Assembly: GCA_004352715.1 (NCBI GenBank)
Contig: SCFE01000089.1
Location: 584,478 to 648,477, forward strand
Source of the DNA: Hofstenia miamia
Lineage: Eukaryota > Xenacoelomorpha > Acoela
Reading direction: 5' to 3'
DNA length: 64,000 nucleotides
The translations under genes and the position numbers were made by a program. The notes under the pieces are model-generated. The model made no database searches. It was not told where the DNA came from and worked only from the letters and a program-made list of their open reading frames with translations. Of the stretch, positions 52,550-57,800 are shown piece by piece (positions within the stretch are counted from its first letter, which is position 1; each line of letters opens with the position of its first letter).

Positions 52550-53428
52550 CCCTCAGTAAATGTCTTAATTTATATATCCCGCTATTTGTACAAATATAAT
52601 AAATGACGCTTCTCAGTAAGCATTTATGAATATTTCGCGCTCAGTAAAGTTTCGGTTTGATTTTCAATGTTATCATTTTTAGGTGCTAAGTTCTAAATAA
52701 ATAATTTCAAAGAATATATTGGTAGTAGTGTAAGAATCATGGAGTTCTGAATCTTGAGATTTCAATGGATCTTTTCAGTTTCAGAGTTGTTAACAATTTT
52801 TGTTATTCATCTATATCTTACATATAAAACTCATTTCACTGGCCCGGCCCATTAGAGATTGTTAAGAGAGTATTTCGACCAGGATAGACGAGACCAACGA
52901 CGAATTTTTGCAAAAATCTGTCGAAATTGGTTTCACGACAGACATTTTTGTAAATAAATGCCTAAAAGCAAAGAGAACCCAAAATATCAATTGGCCTTAA
53001 GTAATAAATTCTGTAATCAAATAATTGAGTATTTAAGTTTCTTGTACAACGATATTTTTAGCTTAACACTTAAATGTAACTTTAGATAAATCTTTAATTT
53101 CATAACATAAAAGCCAACAAAGTAGCCAGATCAGGGATGTGTCATACATGCATAATTTAACTAATCAAATACCTCTAGAAACTGCATGAGCCGCTCTTTG
53201 AAAGGCATCGAAGTCACCAGCTAATAGAACTAAAACAGAAGGCTTGCCTAGACCCACAAGGCCGCTATCAGCAGTAGTAGAAGGGTCACCAGATAAACAC
53301 TCCTCAATTGATGAGCGAACAACAATCTCCTGAGCACGCTTGCTGCGATAGCCGCCTTCAATGCAGATTACATGAGAGCAAAAACGATTCAAAGGTGCGT
53401 TGGAGTCATCGACATTTTTGGCTGCAGC
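2068..53428 (-). CDS. trpm: TRPM-family cation channel gene (17 exons, N-terminus missing)
   Basis: This gene encodes a TRPM (transient receptor potential melastatin) channel, a tetrameric plasma-membrane or organelle cation channel. Read in transcript order, the exons give: the late melastatin homology region (VLCEGSGG, then the ILARGGEIN and FLEFGLD segments, then an ELCIWAVLANR helix), a polar linker, S1-S2, S3 (WNLLD), S4-S5, a short pore, S6 (LLMNLLIAIYGGIF), a TRP helix with the family Trp (VEWK), and a coiled-coil tail. There are about 1,087 codons here. Full-length TRPMs exceed 1,100 residues, so the first 200-300 residues are missing. No Nudix or alpha-kinase domain follows S6. Splice phases agree at all junctions except exon 5 to 6. 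Family assignment is firm; subtype and ligand are not determinable. Confidence 0.93.
3817..4147. mobile_element. hAT MITE, copy A
   Basis: Ends TAAAGAGTGA and TCACTCTCTG are imperfect inverted repeats. Flanking octamers GTTTACAT (3809-3816) and GTTTATAT (4148-4155) match at 7 of 8 bases, the 8-bp target duplication of hAT elements. The interior has several CCCGACCC / CCCGATC blocks near both ends, and the segment AACGTTTTGGATCTTTCTCA at 3971, shared in reverse complement with the copy at 6525. It is non-coding. Confidence 0.75.
6525..6797. mobile_element. hAT MITE, copy B
   Basis: The 273-bp element has inverted ends TAGAGAGTGACA / TGTCACTCTCTA, which match perfectly, and flanking octamers ATACATAT at 6517-6524 and 6798-6805, also perfect. 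CGGGT-rich blocks lie just inside both ends. Two internal copies of GATTTSAGAAAGATCCA stand 84 bases apart (6612 and 6696). It is related to copy A but inserted in the opposite orientation. It has no open frame of note. Confidence 0.88.
9574..9656 (-). CDS. trpm: TRPM exon 16 of window (first coiled-coil turn)
   Basis: The acceptor is TTCATCAG|ACTCCT and the donor TTACAG|GTAACG; it leaves in phase 0. SDSEVSEEKRNMEKRLDRFE corresponds to the TRPM SGSEERIRVTFERVEQM stretch that opens the C-terminal coiled coil. Acidic-Ser then heptad-like Met/Leu/Phe spacing is visible. The donor joins in phase to the last exon found, 7.3 kb downstream in transcript order. Confidence 0.78.
10162..10194. repeat. 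CA/TA compound microsatellite
   Basis: (CA)7 passes directly into (TA)n. Confidence 0.95.
10217..10275 (-). CDS. trpm: TRPM exon 15 of window (tail linker, tentative)
   Basis: This 59-nt exon has acceptor CCAAAGTAG|TTCAGT and donor CACCAG|GTGTTT. It was chosen because it alone supplies the phase 2 to phase 1 step needed between exons 14 and 16. It reads SVPSKEIPSQVRIGHLRSP and joins in phase to DSLSDSE. A second AG five bases downstream would shift frame, and a GT inside the exon is an alternative donor. The polar, unconserved sequence gives no family support. Confidence 0.5.
10453..10501 (-). CDS. trpm: TRPM exon 14 of window (FRDFE motif)
   Basis: This is a 49-nt exon with acceptor GATTTGCAG|ATGAAG and donor GAAGT|GTAAGA. 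It encodes EGRFRDFENEKTTFE, equivalent to the TRPM post-TRP segment QKKLHDFEEQCVEMYF. Phase 1 in and 2 out fit both neighbours. Long open frames exist on both strands around it, but only this short piece matches the family. The sequence is short, so confidence rests on motif, splice sites and phase together. Confidence 0.65.
13060..13414 (-). CDS. trpm: TRPM exon 13 of window (pore, S6, TRP helix)
   Basis: The acceptor is ATTTTTTAG|TGGATT; the donor chosen is TTCTG|GTAGGC. PYFMFNGNIF corresponds to the pore helix and filter PYWMIFGEVY. Its acidic filter residue is Asn, and only about 15 residues separate the filter from S6 (FLFIGNALLMNLLIAIYGGI). The TRP helix VEWKTEMYWLMKEY keeps the family WK, and the following 20 residues align without gaps to the family segment ending ILSHIVSLF, although its prolines are replaced. 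That read-through is why an earlier GT (CGAG|GTTGGC) was not used. The donor choice also fits the phase of exon 14. Confidence 0.9.
13536..13766 (-). CDS. trpm: TRPM exon 12 of window (S4 and S5)
   Basis: The exon has 77 codons, phase 0 at both ends, with acceptor GGTGTTTAG|TTGATA and donor CAG|GTAGTG. CMISLLMWIRLLRFYQCSSR corresponds to TRPM S4 CLNIIFWYVRLLDFLAVNQ; RLGPMWIMIRKML is the S4-S5 linker (QxGPYVMMIGKMV in the family). IFMMVFGVIILSCGICLFAI is S5. Gly-Pro and the IRKM helix make the family match clear. Confidence 0.93.
13767..15336 (-). other. Intron between exons 11 and 12, with an assembly gap
   Basis: It contains 179 Ns (13908-14086) flanked on both sides by TA repeats, then about 700 bases of unusually homopolymer-rich sequence (14090-14830) with long A and T runs and a run of six C. 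Exons 11 and 12 join in phase without anything from here. The 121-bp and 908-bp introns on either side (13415-13535, 15489-16396) show nothing notable. Confidence 0.7.
13908..14086. other. Assembly gap (179 N) in a TA repeat
   Basis: TATATATA precedes and ATATATAT follows the run of N. The gap most likely hides a longer TA microsatellite. Confidence 0.95.
15337..15488 (-). CDS. trpm: TRPM exon 11 of window (S2-S3 and S3)
   Basis: The acceptor is GCGTTTAG|TAGAGG and the donor ATAAAA|GTTAGT; phase 1 in, phase 0 out. EAARQL and the WKMKLRLWSRSEWNLLD stretch form the end of S2 and the S2-S3 turn. WNLLD keeps the Asn and Asp spaced as in the S3 half of the calcium site described for TRPM2, TRPM4, TRPM5 and TRPM8. 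DAIYLSCGLLVFPMSMYEG is S3. Whether calcium binds here is inference from these two residues and the nearby Gln. Confidence 0.9.
16397..16633 (-). CDS. trpm: TRPM exon 10 of window (S1 and S2)
   Basis: The acceptor is AAATTTAG|TCGACA and the donor GCAG|GTAATT; phase 1 in and out. After a basic patch (VATRKRFSLRR) comes YYMAPVTKFCTHTIAYIVFL, equivalent to TRPM FYHAPIVKFWFNTLAYLGFL at the start of S1. The second hydrophobic stretch, SIWGVITYVFMICYAG, is S2, equivalent to EWIVIAYIFTYA. S1 and S2 are parts of the voltage-sensor-like domain of the channel. Confidence 0.92.
17830..19080 (-). pseudogene. ZBED/CGGBP1-like hAT transposase pseudogene
   Basis: Frameshifted pieces read on the minus strand in transposase order. 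From 19067 down: MQAIMSKC, then a zinc-finger-like FHVDHHRKSKKHQ, then LKGIGQNLPNETTAKNVKK, FIVFDETDLDGKRFVNILVG and MVIYLIDDMIKDLGIERT. After several stops comes PPQPVVTRLASRIQAALFH near 18280, equivalent to the hAT VTRWGTWLEAA motif. Pieces near 18000 (GFFWKIAEQLLTAF) may be its tail. The FDET motif and finger place it with ZBED-type hAT transposases. Stops and frame changes make it inactive. The plus-strand open frame at 17845-18273 is its shadow. Confidence 0.75.
19381..22122. mobile_element. Possible 2.7-kb hAT-type element, degenerate
   Basis: CAGGTGCGTCGCC plus a run of G at 19381 is matched in inverse by a run of C plus GGTGACGCCTCTT ending at 22122 (9 of 13 bases). Flanking octamers ATTGAAAT and ACAGAAAT match at 6 of 8. 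Another end-like motif (GTGACGCCCCCTCTAA) sits at 20177-20192, and a TTCGGTT-rich block at 20455-20505, so the interval may hold several nested elements. No transposase was recognised inside. Confidence 0.38.
19526..19574. repeat. TA microsatellite
   Basis: (TA)n of about 49 bases with one TACATA interruption. Confidence 0.95.
23325..23495 (-). CDS. trpm: TRPM exon 9 of window (acidic linker)
   Basis: The acceptor is GATTTTAG|TTCAAA and the donor AAAG|GTAACC; both phases agree. The product is strongly acidic and Ser-rich (EPEPSESDSHISESYSDEE), with no hydrophobic segment. It follows the basic exon 8 and precedes S1, so exons 7-9 together make a linker of about 150 residues. Of the three possible frames only this one is open. 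Exon identity is well supported; function is unknown. Confidence 0.82.
23496..27746 (-). other. Intron between exons 8 and 9
   Basis: It holds the mariner copy at 24958-25764 and a TA run at 23995-24014. No other feature was recognised; repeated ACAAATGTTTTAA-type words near 27150-27230 are simple AT-rich sequence. Confidence 0.6.
24958..25764 (+). mobile_element. Internally deleted mariner element with both TIRs
   Basis: Inverted ends CGAAGGCTATTCTAAAATTTAC (24958-24979) and its counterpart ending TGGAATAGCCCTCG (25764) match at 19 of 22 bases. TA dinucleotides flank both ends, the target duplication of the Tc1/mariner family. Inside, ASCEIRSVIRFLFVEGNSAAE is the first helix-turn-helix of mariner transposase. 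Catalytic-domain pieces follow: RRSIQNKRQG, then SPHYSPDLASNDFHLF, then FQTDDD and RNQKCLDL. The middle, including the first catalytic Asp region, is deleted, the HDNARPH motif has lost its Asp, and stops interrupt the rest. A full mariner is about 1.3 kb; this one is 807 bp. Confidence 0.9.
27747..27812 (-). CDS. trpm: TRPM exon 8 of window (66-nt basic exon)
   Basis: This small exon encodes a basic stretch, NGNHTPKKRSIRRKRIK, in the pre-S1 linker. The donor is AAAAT|GTAGGT. The acceptor is a tandem NAGNAG (TAGCAG), so the exon is 66 or 63 nt; both keep frame and differ by one Ala. Phase 1 in and 1 out agree with its neighbours. It could be a phosphorylation, lipid-contact or retention motif, but that is inference. 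The dense basic run in AT-rich DNA supports it being real. Confidence 0.72.
28439..28657 (-). CDS. trpm: TRPM exon 7 of window (cytosolic linker)
   Basis: The acceptor is CTTTAG|GTCAGA and the donor CACG|GTATAT; phases agree with both neighbours, giving FIG|QMRRTAS at the entry. It encodes 73 polar residues rich in Ser, Lys and Asp with no transmembrane segment. It fills the variable cytosolic linker between the pre-S1 helix and S1. The evidence is position, strand, phase and protein-like composition; the linker sequence is not conserved in the family. Confidence 0.78.
28696..28755. repeat. Compound TA/TATG microsatellite
   Basis: TA runs alternate with ATATGCATATATAATATG words, which makes the block partly palindromic. 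Confidence 0.93.
29214..29250. repeat. Short telomere-like degenerate repeat
   Basis: TAACCCTAATCCTAATCCTA continues as AACCTAAC. These are about five imperfect units of the animal telomere repeat (TTAGGG) read on the C-rich strand. Smaller CCCTAACCCTAA words occur near 5692 and 50620. Confidence 0.6.
30205..30256. repeat. Compound TA microsatellite
   Basis: TATATATC/TATATATG/TATGGATATATC words form an imperfect TA array in an intron. Confidence 0.9.
30484..30519. repeat. TA microsatellite
   Basis: Pure (AT)n of about 35 bases. Confidence 0.95.
30865..30890. repeat. TA microsatellite
   Basis: Pure (AT)n of about 26 bases. Confidence 0.95.
31480..31745 (-). CDS. trpm: TRPM exon 6 of window (pre-S1 domain)
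   Basis: The acceptor is TTCTTAG|GTGCAA and the donor ATCG|GTAAAT, with phase 1 out. YHRNE corresponds to FRQDE of the TRPM C-terminal N-domain. CIDIAGFGEAKEFIARPGVQ matches TCLxLA....PFVAHxxxQ, and NWKGGMRCTLMQVLRAVFLP matches the WMGxL...WYKVILSILVPP stretch just before S1. The reading frame upstream of the acceptor stays open for a few codons but is intronic by its pyrimidine tract. Confidence 0.9.
33406..33970 (-). pseudogene. hAT transposase C-terminal relic
   Basis: The minus strand reads LFLPIPATAVPSEK and, after a frameshift, AGNIIPYARQRLTP and RILLFLNVNLQ followed by a stop. These are the hallmarks of the hAT C-terminal dimerisation domain (IPATSAPSERVFS..AG..R..LTPENVE). A hAT-like end, TAGGGATGGGACG, lies at 33406, downstream of the coding relic as expected. 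The sequence upstream (to about 33970) is interrupted by stops. The other end was not found. Confidence 0.78.
34280..34690 (-). pseudogene. Tc1/mariner-superfamily transposase relic
   Basis: The minus strand reads FDETINSQLYFNLLPDF, then CKMMLYHN, then WICRRGKIEWPSRDHSMWGI. This follows the order of the catalytic domain of IS630/Tc1/mariner-type transposases found in arthropods and other animals (FDETVNGQRYLxML, QQDGAPPH, RWIGRRGPIEWPPRSPDLTPxDFFLWG). The second catalytic motif QDGAPPH has decayed and the third lacks its SPDL. A stop then interrupts the tail. No inverted repeats were identified. Confidence 0.75.
36194..36590 (-). mobile_element. Mariner-type MITE keeping an N-terminal HTH relic
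   Basis: CAGTGTGATCACAAAGTCAC at 36194 and GTGACTTTTTGATCACATTG ending at 36590 are near-perfect inverted repeats. TATA follows the right end, but the left flank lacks a clear TA. Inside, the minus strand reads DAVKQDFLKRFPTITVSQRN then TVLTLINKF. This resembles the helix-turn-helix N-terminus (FxRRFP..PSRNTIxxLVxKFRETG) of the transposase type whose catalytic relic lies at 34280-34690. It is therefore probably an internal-deletion derivative. Confidence 0.72.
38378..39112. mobile_element. Non-autonomous hAT element (735 bp)
   Basis: The left end contains AGATGGAAGTGGGGCGGGT and the right end contains CTGCCCCACTTCCATCT, which match over about 16 bases. The octamer ATTTGAAC occurs at 38370-38377 and 39113-39120 as a perfect target duplication. 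GGGGC/GGGCA blocks fill about 150 bases inside each end and the middle is AT-rich, with no transposase. It lies 55 bp inside the intron from the donor of exon 5. Confidence 0.88.
39176..39452 (-). CDS. trpm: TRPM exon 5 of window
   Basis: The acceptor is ATTTAG|GTTATT; the likely donor is TTTTAG|GTGCGT, leaving phase 1. PYRELCIWAVLANRMEVSEF corresponds to the conserved TRPM PLNELLIWACLMKRQVMARF helix. The segment ending KEEMDACKNRYDSLALAIL corresponds to the helix that ends FGQLAVELLE. The next exon needs a 2-nt contribution from this side but receives only 1 nt. A tiny unseen exon, an unusual donor or a 1-base sequence error must lie at this junction. A hAT element sits 55 bp into the following intron. 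Confidence 0.88.
39453..41114 (-). other. Intron between exons 4 and 5
   Basis: These 1.66 kb are plain AT-rich sequence. I see no mobile element or RNA gene. The next intron upstream in transcript order, 41289-41340, is only 52 bp and begins GTTTGAG and ends TTTTAG. Confidence 0.6.
41115..41288 (-). CDS. trpm: TRPM exon 4 of window (ankyrin-like helices)
   Basis: The exon has 58 codons, phase 0 at both ends, with acceptor GTTTTAG|GTTGAA and donor GAG|GTATCT. VEFIGLFLEFGLDIKRYL corresponds to the TRPM VxFVKLLIENGVxxxxFL segment, and RLAYLYQRAIKVHPPLHRML to the RLEELYN..GPTNPMLFHLV segment. The final FTLKDIYE corresponds to the YKITLIDIG turn. The match to the family is direct and runs across the whole exon. 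Confidence 0.9.
41341..41586 (-). CDS. trpm: TRPM exon 3 of window
   Basis: This is an 82-codon exon, phase 0 at both ends, with acceptor CATTTAG|GAATGT and donor AAG|GTTTGA. LDIAIMRALLVGN matches the TRPM DVAILTALLKG helix, and ELAVFWNRCDLVVREIL matches the LTLAWDRVDIAK segment that follows in all TRPMs. FSILTTALLENK matches the helix ending ALVMDR. Only 52 bp separate it from the next exon, the shortest intron of the gene. Confidence 0.9.
41587..45043 (-). other. Intron between exons 2 and 3
   Basis: This is mostly featureless. A GC-richer block at 42960-43300 has short inverted ends (AACACTAC/GTAGTGTT) and could be an old MITE. Another at 44740-44990 ends in CGCCCTTATACATCAGA, a word also found (TCGCGCTTATACATCAGA) near 55136, so the two are copies of one repeat family. 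Confidence 0.4.
45044..45264 (-). CDS. trpm: TRPM exon 2 of window (EGSG motif)
   Basis: The acceptor is TTTTAG|GCATTC and the donor is a strong AAG|GTATGT. The exon completes a split Gly codon and ends in phase 0. IPIVLCEGSGGACDILCQTI corresponds to the conserved TRPM VPVVVCEGTGRAADLLA segment of the N-terminal homology region. The end, PDQVFEAALHVRFVK, is the helix that precedes the ankyrin-like repeats in TRPM structures. The central lysine-rich and helical part is poorly conserved, as in other family members. Confidence 0.88.
46937..47015. repeat. TA microsatellite
   Basis: An interrupted ATATACATACATATATG stretch passes into about 55 bases of pure TA. Confidence 0.97.
50478..50519. repeat. 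TA microsatellite
   Basis: Two TA runs are separated by TTTTATATTA; a larger gapped TA array follows 240 bases later. Confidence 0.93.
50759..50941. other. Assembly gap (183 N) in a TA repeat
   Basis: TATATAT borders it on both sides. As with the other gap, it probably marks a TA array the assembler could not resolve. Confidence 0.95.
51723..51746. repeat. TA microsatellite
   Basis: (AT)n of about 20 bases, then AATATATAG; it stands just before repeat-like sequence leading into the Tc1 relic. Confidence 0.93.
52070..52515 (+). pseudogene. Tc1-like transposase relic, N-terminal two thirds
   Basis: The plus strand reads ALGRPLIRTISRLVNSSAFT near the start, then RVTAQNPKITSKQQ, MTELRWCH and DWANIIFSDG at 52405-52515. 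The last pieces match the Tc1 order (RxAxKKPxLSxxxRxARLxWAxxHxxWxxxDWxxVIFSDE), ending at the first catalytic Asp. Stops interrupt it. The relic ends abruptly in a TA array, so the rest of the domain is missing. Confidence 0.62.
52516..52548. repeat. TA microsatellite at the end of a Tc1 relic
   Basis: About 33 bases of (TA)n start exactly where the recognisable Tc1 coding sequence stops. Confidence 0.95.
53173..53428 (-). CDS. trpm: TRPM exon 1 of window (melastatin homology region)
   Basis: The acceptor is TTTAG|GCTGCAG and the donor is AGAG|GTATTT; the exon enters in phase 0 and leaves in phase 1. It encodes 85 residues. CSHVICIEGGYRSKRAQEI occupies the place of the family stretch HSHFxxVDDG..GGE, and the end KPSVLVLLAGDFDAFQRAAH matches the family segment VPVVALIxEG. 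It joins in phase with the next exon to give SRGIPIVLCEGSGG, the strongest TRPM N-terminal signature here. The exon before it must end in phase 0; I could not identify it. Confidence 0.85.
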
Positions 53429-55830
53429 CTAAATCAATAAACAAACTCTGAATAACAAGATTTTTTGAGAAGATTGATTAAGATATTTCCAAAGTAATTT
53501 CTGAATAGAAGGGCTTCATAGTCATATCTATATGAGCGACAGCATGTAATACAGTGTATTCATCAATTAAGTGCTTAATCACCAAATATCAATTACTTAT
53601 TTGATATTATTCAAAAATATATGTAATATTAAGATAGCTGAAATTCCTAAATTTCAATCTGATTTCGATTGTTTAGTGCAAATTGTAAAACTTTGATTCC
53701 ATAAAAAAATGTAAATAAGGTAACAATGCAATTTACTTTTTGCTAATGTAGGCCCTAAGTACATGGCTTGAAAAGACATTTAAAAACATAAGCCTCGAAA
53801 AGAACTTATAAATTTTAAAGGTCTTATTAGTTGCTTTGATGGAAATTTTCAAATAGAAATTTGTGATTTCCAAAATGCATGTATTCTGAAGAGTTTGGGA
53901 GCATTAAAAGAAAATCAAAGTCATAGATTGCACAGTGAGACATTACTGATAAAAAGTGTTTGTCCGCACCTATGAACAATTCTCTTCAACCCTATTGCGA
54001 CATTTGGAAGCCATTAGAATAATTAATGGTGGATGTGCTCCCATGAAATTGAGCACTTGAGTAAAAAATGATTCCTGTAAATAGTCGAAGGATTAACAAT
54101 TTTCCAGCGTAATGTAAACAACAAATAATCTCAGCTATTGTTTCTTTAAGTAAACCACCTAAAACTGAACTGGTTTGACAAACAAATACAAAGGAATTAG
54201 GGAATAGCAGGGCCATAATGATTTTAATAGAATTTCTAAAATTGTAATTACTAGTATTTTCTATTGAAACAGGCATTTGAACGGATTGGAAATAGAATGA
54301 CAAATAATAGTAACAGATTGTACAGGGTAGATCAAAGTTCGCTACATCTGTAAGTGACTCTTTCCACTAAGCAATGGATATTGTATTGTAACTACAGCAA
54401 TGTAGCCAAAAGCGGAACTGACAGCCTGTTGCTTAAACTTACGTCTCTAACAATATATTCAGTCTTTTGCAAAGAATAAAATTGTAATACAACATCACTA
54501 AAATTTAATAAATATTCCTCAATGAGATAGACATCGAAATTGATAAAGGCGTACAAAAAATGTGTTTGTTTCACTTTTTGAAATAAAGTAAATATTAAAT
54601 TTAAAATACAAACATGCTTTATGCACATATTTCTTGTAAAGCTTACGAGTAAATGCAATATTACAATTAGCCTCGTTAAATTAAAAAAATTCTACTCGTT
54701 TGTAGAAACTATGATTAGTTATGGTTTGTTTAGAAATTTTTAACTTAAAATTAACCCTTTAGCAATGATTCAAATACCCTCCAGAATTCAGCGATTATGA
54801 ATCTTAAGAAAGATCCTACAGGAATAAAGCCTAGCCTTACCTCAAACCCCTCTTGCAAATCTTAACACAAAACTAATCCAAATGTACATTACAAACCGAT
54901 TGATCTCCGATCTGATATATGTGTACCACTGGTGGTATAAACATTCATCATCTTTTTCAAAATACTGATTGTAGGTACCAATTATGAAATAACTAAATTT
55001 CTCGTATGCTTTTGTTCTATCATTTACTTACCAGCATTACTATTATAAAGATCAATCGAAGTGACTTTATTAACTGTGTAGAATAGGTGCATAATCCTGA
55101 CTGCTGGCAAGATTTCAACAACCAGCTCGCGTCTCGCGCTTATACATCAGAAGCCCATATACAAATCATACCATAAATTGTTTGTTACTTTTGGGATATT
55201 GATTCGTTTTATACTTTAAAATAATTTAGCTAACATACATAGACATTACACGAATTTCGTTCCCATTTGACATGTTTAGTCTATCACAAACTACTGGGAA
55301 ATCAAAGCTTCATGGAGTCAACTACGAAATAATATCGTTAAATTTACAAGTGAATTTCTTAATACCTATTTTTTAAATTTCTAAAATTTGAAAGATTTAA
55401 CCGAGTGCGACAAATATCAAGGACAACCTGCCAGTGTTTGTAAATAACTGAGAGCATATATTTATAACGCTTCTTGATTGACACATAAAATGATTCTCAA
55501 AAGGACTGTCACACAAGCAATATATTCAACTGTCTTCCTTTCCAATTGGAAAATTTAATAAATGCATCTGTTGTTGCACTAAAATCGCAATACATGCATT
55601 TGTAAATGAAGTGTACATTCAATTAAATAAACCTTGTCACTTAAATCAAGATGATTGTAAACAATTAGTTTGGGGATTTTACATTTGTGTAAATAGTTTA
55701 AGCAAAAAATTAGTCTCACTGCTACATAAATGAAATTCTAAGACTAGCAAGAAGGCAAAACAGTTTACCTCTATCTCAAAAGTTGGTATATAATTGTGTC
55801 ATTGGATTGCTATCTCACATATAGATATGT

Positions 55831-56007
55831 TACTGTCTTGCGGGCATGCCCGAGCAGCAGGGTAGGTGTTCGGGCAACGGGCATTATGGTGATCCGAGGT
55901 CATTGGGCATATATTCCACTCGATGGACGGGCTGGCATCGGCTATTGGAAGATAGGCGGGCGTAGGGCGAACACGCAAAGCCCTAAATATGCAAATGCAA
56001 GACACTA
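55831..56007. mobile_element. Short hAT-like MITE
   Basis: TACTGTCTTGC at the left and GCAAGACACTA at the right are inverted repeats at 10 of 11 bases. The interior is GC-rich for this window, with CGGGCATGCCCG palindromes and GGGC blocks like those in the other hAT MITEs here. The flanks do not show a convincing 8-bp duplication. Open frames on both strands are an effect of the GC-rich repeat. Confidence 0.5.
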
Positions 56008-57269
56008 GGATAGATCCATGATATCAGCAGTAAAATTATCTTTTAAGAAAGCAAGCAAGGTTAGGATAAATCAAGTAAATATCAACTTCCTCAACACAAT
56101 GTAGAACGCTACGCTTTTAATTGGAAAATTAAATTTGATCCTAATCTAATCTACAAATTAGTCGATTGACATCTCAGTAGACATCATTACCGCTAACGAA
56201 CTAATCTAATAAGGAACATTCATCTAAACGATGCAAAACTCAATAATCACCTGCTGCCTAAATTGTTTTAGGAATAAATTTTGGACATGATCTCAATCTA
56301 ATCACTGTGAAATAAAGAAAACAATTTGGTATTATTAAGTTGGTTTTGAATTCTTCTATCTGATGGTAAACAGAGTTGGTTACCCCCAAACAGAGGAAGT
56401 TTAGATTTTTTAACGACGGCTATGTTCTAAATCTTATATAACAAAAGCATAGATTTTAAATGTAAAAACCAACTTGTAAATGTTAACCAATTGTTGCGTT
56501 AACTAAATACAATAAATTCACAAGTGAATTAAAAAAATAAAGCAAGAGAAACAAGCATTAATCCTTTTATGAAAGTATTCCTCTTTTATGTTCAGGGTGA
56601 CTTTCTGTAAAAGAGCGGTCAACTTCTTACTTAATGCCAATCTTGAACCTCAATAATATATTTTTTAAATATCTAAGTTCTCCCGGTTTTATGGAATAGT
56701 AATTTTTCGACTATTTTGTTGTATATCTGTACCAACATTGCCATTTATATCCTAAAAAAAATTTTTTCAGGTCTGGGTTTTTCGATGATTTTTCACGTCA
56801 GCAGGTTCTATTATTTATTGCATAAGCAATTGTCACTAAGGATAAAAAATAAAGGCTCTAGTATTAGCATATACTTTGTTGAATAAGTTTCGACTCTATT
56901 ACATTCCCAGATATTTTTCATAGTAATGTTTGATATATATATTTAAACAAATGTGATGAAGTTTTCATTTTTTAAAGGAAAATTTAATCCATAGCGTATA
57001 TAAGATTATATCATAGTAATTTTGAAATCCAGGTTTACCTAGCTCATGCTGAAGGCTACCGTACTAATAAATGGGATTTTATTTAGTTTTATGAGTGAAC
57101 AAAATTAAAAAGCGTATCACAGATTTCAAAACTAATAAATTGATTAAATTTGGTTGCAATTACTCCGTGTGGAACAAACGTTTTATCTTTTGATTTATAT
57201 ATATATATATATACATTACAAACATTTTCTGCATCAATAAAATATGTTCAGAAATGTAACTCCTTTCTA

Positions 57270-57800
57270 CGTCAATCACCTCTTGATAGTGCTCCAAGAA
57301 TACATAGACTTGTTAGCGTGTTCCAAGATGTTTCGCACGAACTGCATTGAATCTTCTTCCATCCCAAAAAGAGAAATCCATCGCATATATATAAATTAAT
57401 GATGTATGTGCTCTGCCGAGCAGTTGTCACATCCTTCCTTCTTTTACAGACATTCTTGCAGTAGACTGGGTGTGTGTGACTAGGCGTTGCCCCCATTGAA
57501 GGGCGATTTTATTCACAGGTTGGAGCACAGTTTTCTCCACTGACTTATTACTGTTCCTCAAGCATAAAAGTCTCCTACAAGTATCTAAGCGATTGATACC
57601 ATGTGGTAGTTTAGTAACTGAAAATTGCTTGTTGAGCGTATAATAAACATCATAGGCGGACAACTTGTTCTCCAGATTAGTGCTTCTAGATCCTTAAGCG
57701 ACTGTTGGCTTTTGTGTAGTGAACATCCCAAAACATTAAATGCTTCAGTTTCAATTCGATAGCGCATTTGGAAAGCTTTTGTTGGGTAAATATACAAAAA
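57270..57800 (-). pseudogene. Unassigned broken coding relic, probably transposon-derived
   Basis: Three overlapping minus-strand frames each read protein-like for 65-80 codons: ETEAFNVLGCSLHKSQQSLK, LPHGINRLDTCRRLLCL, and FLFLGWKKIQCSSCETSWN. The pattern of frames taking over from each other suggests a decayed, frameshifted gene. Base composition is richer in GC than the surroundings. I do not recognise the family. A mobile-element origin is inferred from the local context only. Confidence 0.35.

Larger units (their letters stand above)
45265..53172 (-). other. Intron between exons 1 and 2
   Basis: This 7.9-kb intron holds TA arrays (46937-47015, 50478-50519, 51723-51746, 52516-52548), a 183-base N gap, a Tc1 relic at 52070-52515 and a GC-richer patch at 49050-49180. 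Short open frames at 45660-45941 (+), 47073-47282 (+) and 48175-48372 (+) match nothing I know and lack clear splice or promoter context. Confidence 0.5.

Noticed and set aside
54443-54573. Candidate upstream TRPM exon on the minus strand with a strong donor (GAC|GTAAGT) and the right exit phase
   Set aside because: The peptide (FLYAFINFDVYLIEEYLL and so on) has no TRPM match, lacks the expected conserved segment, and is as AT-rich as intron sequence. The acceptor is weak.
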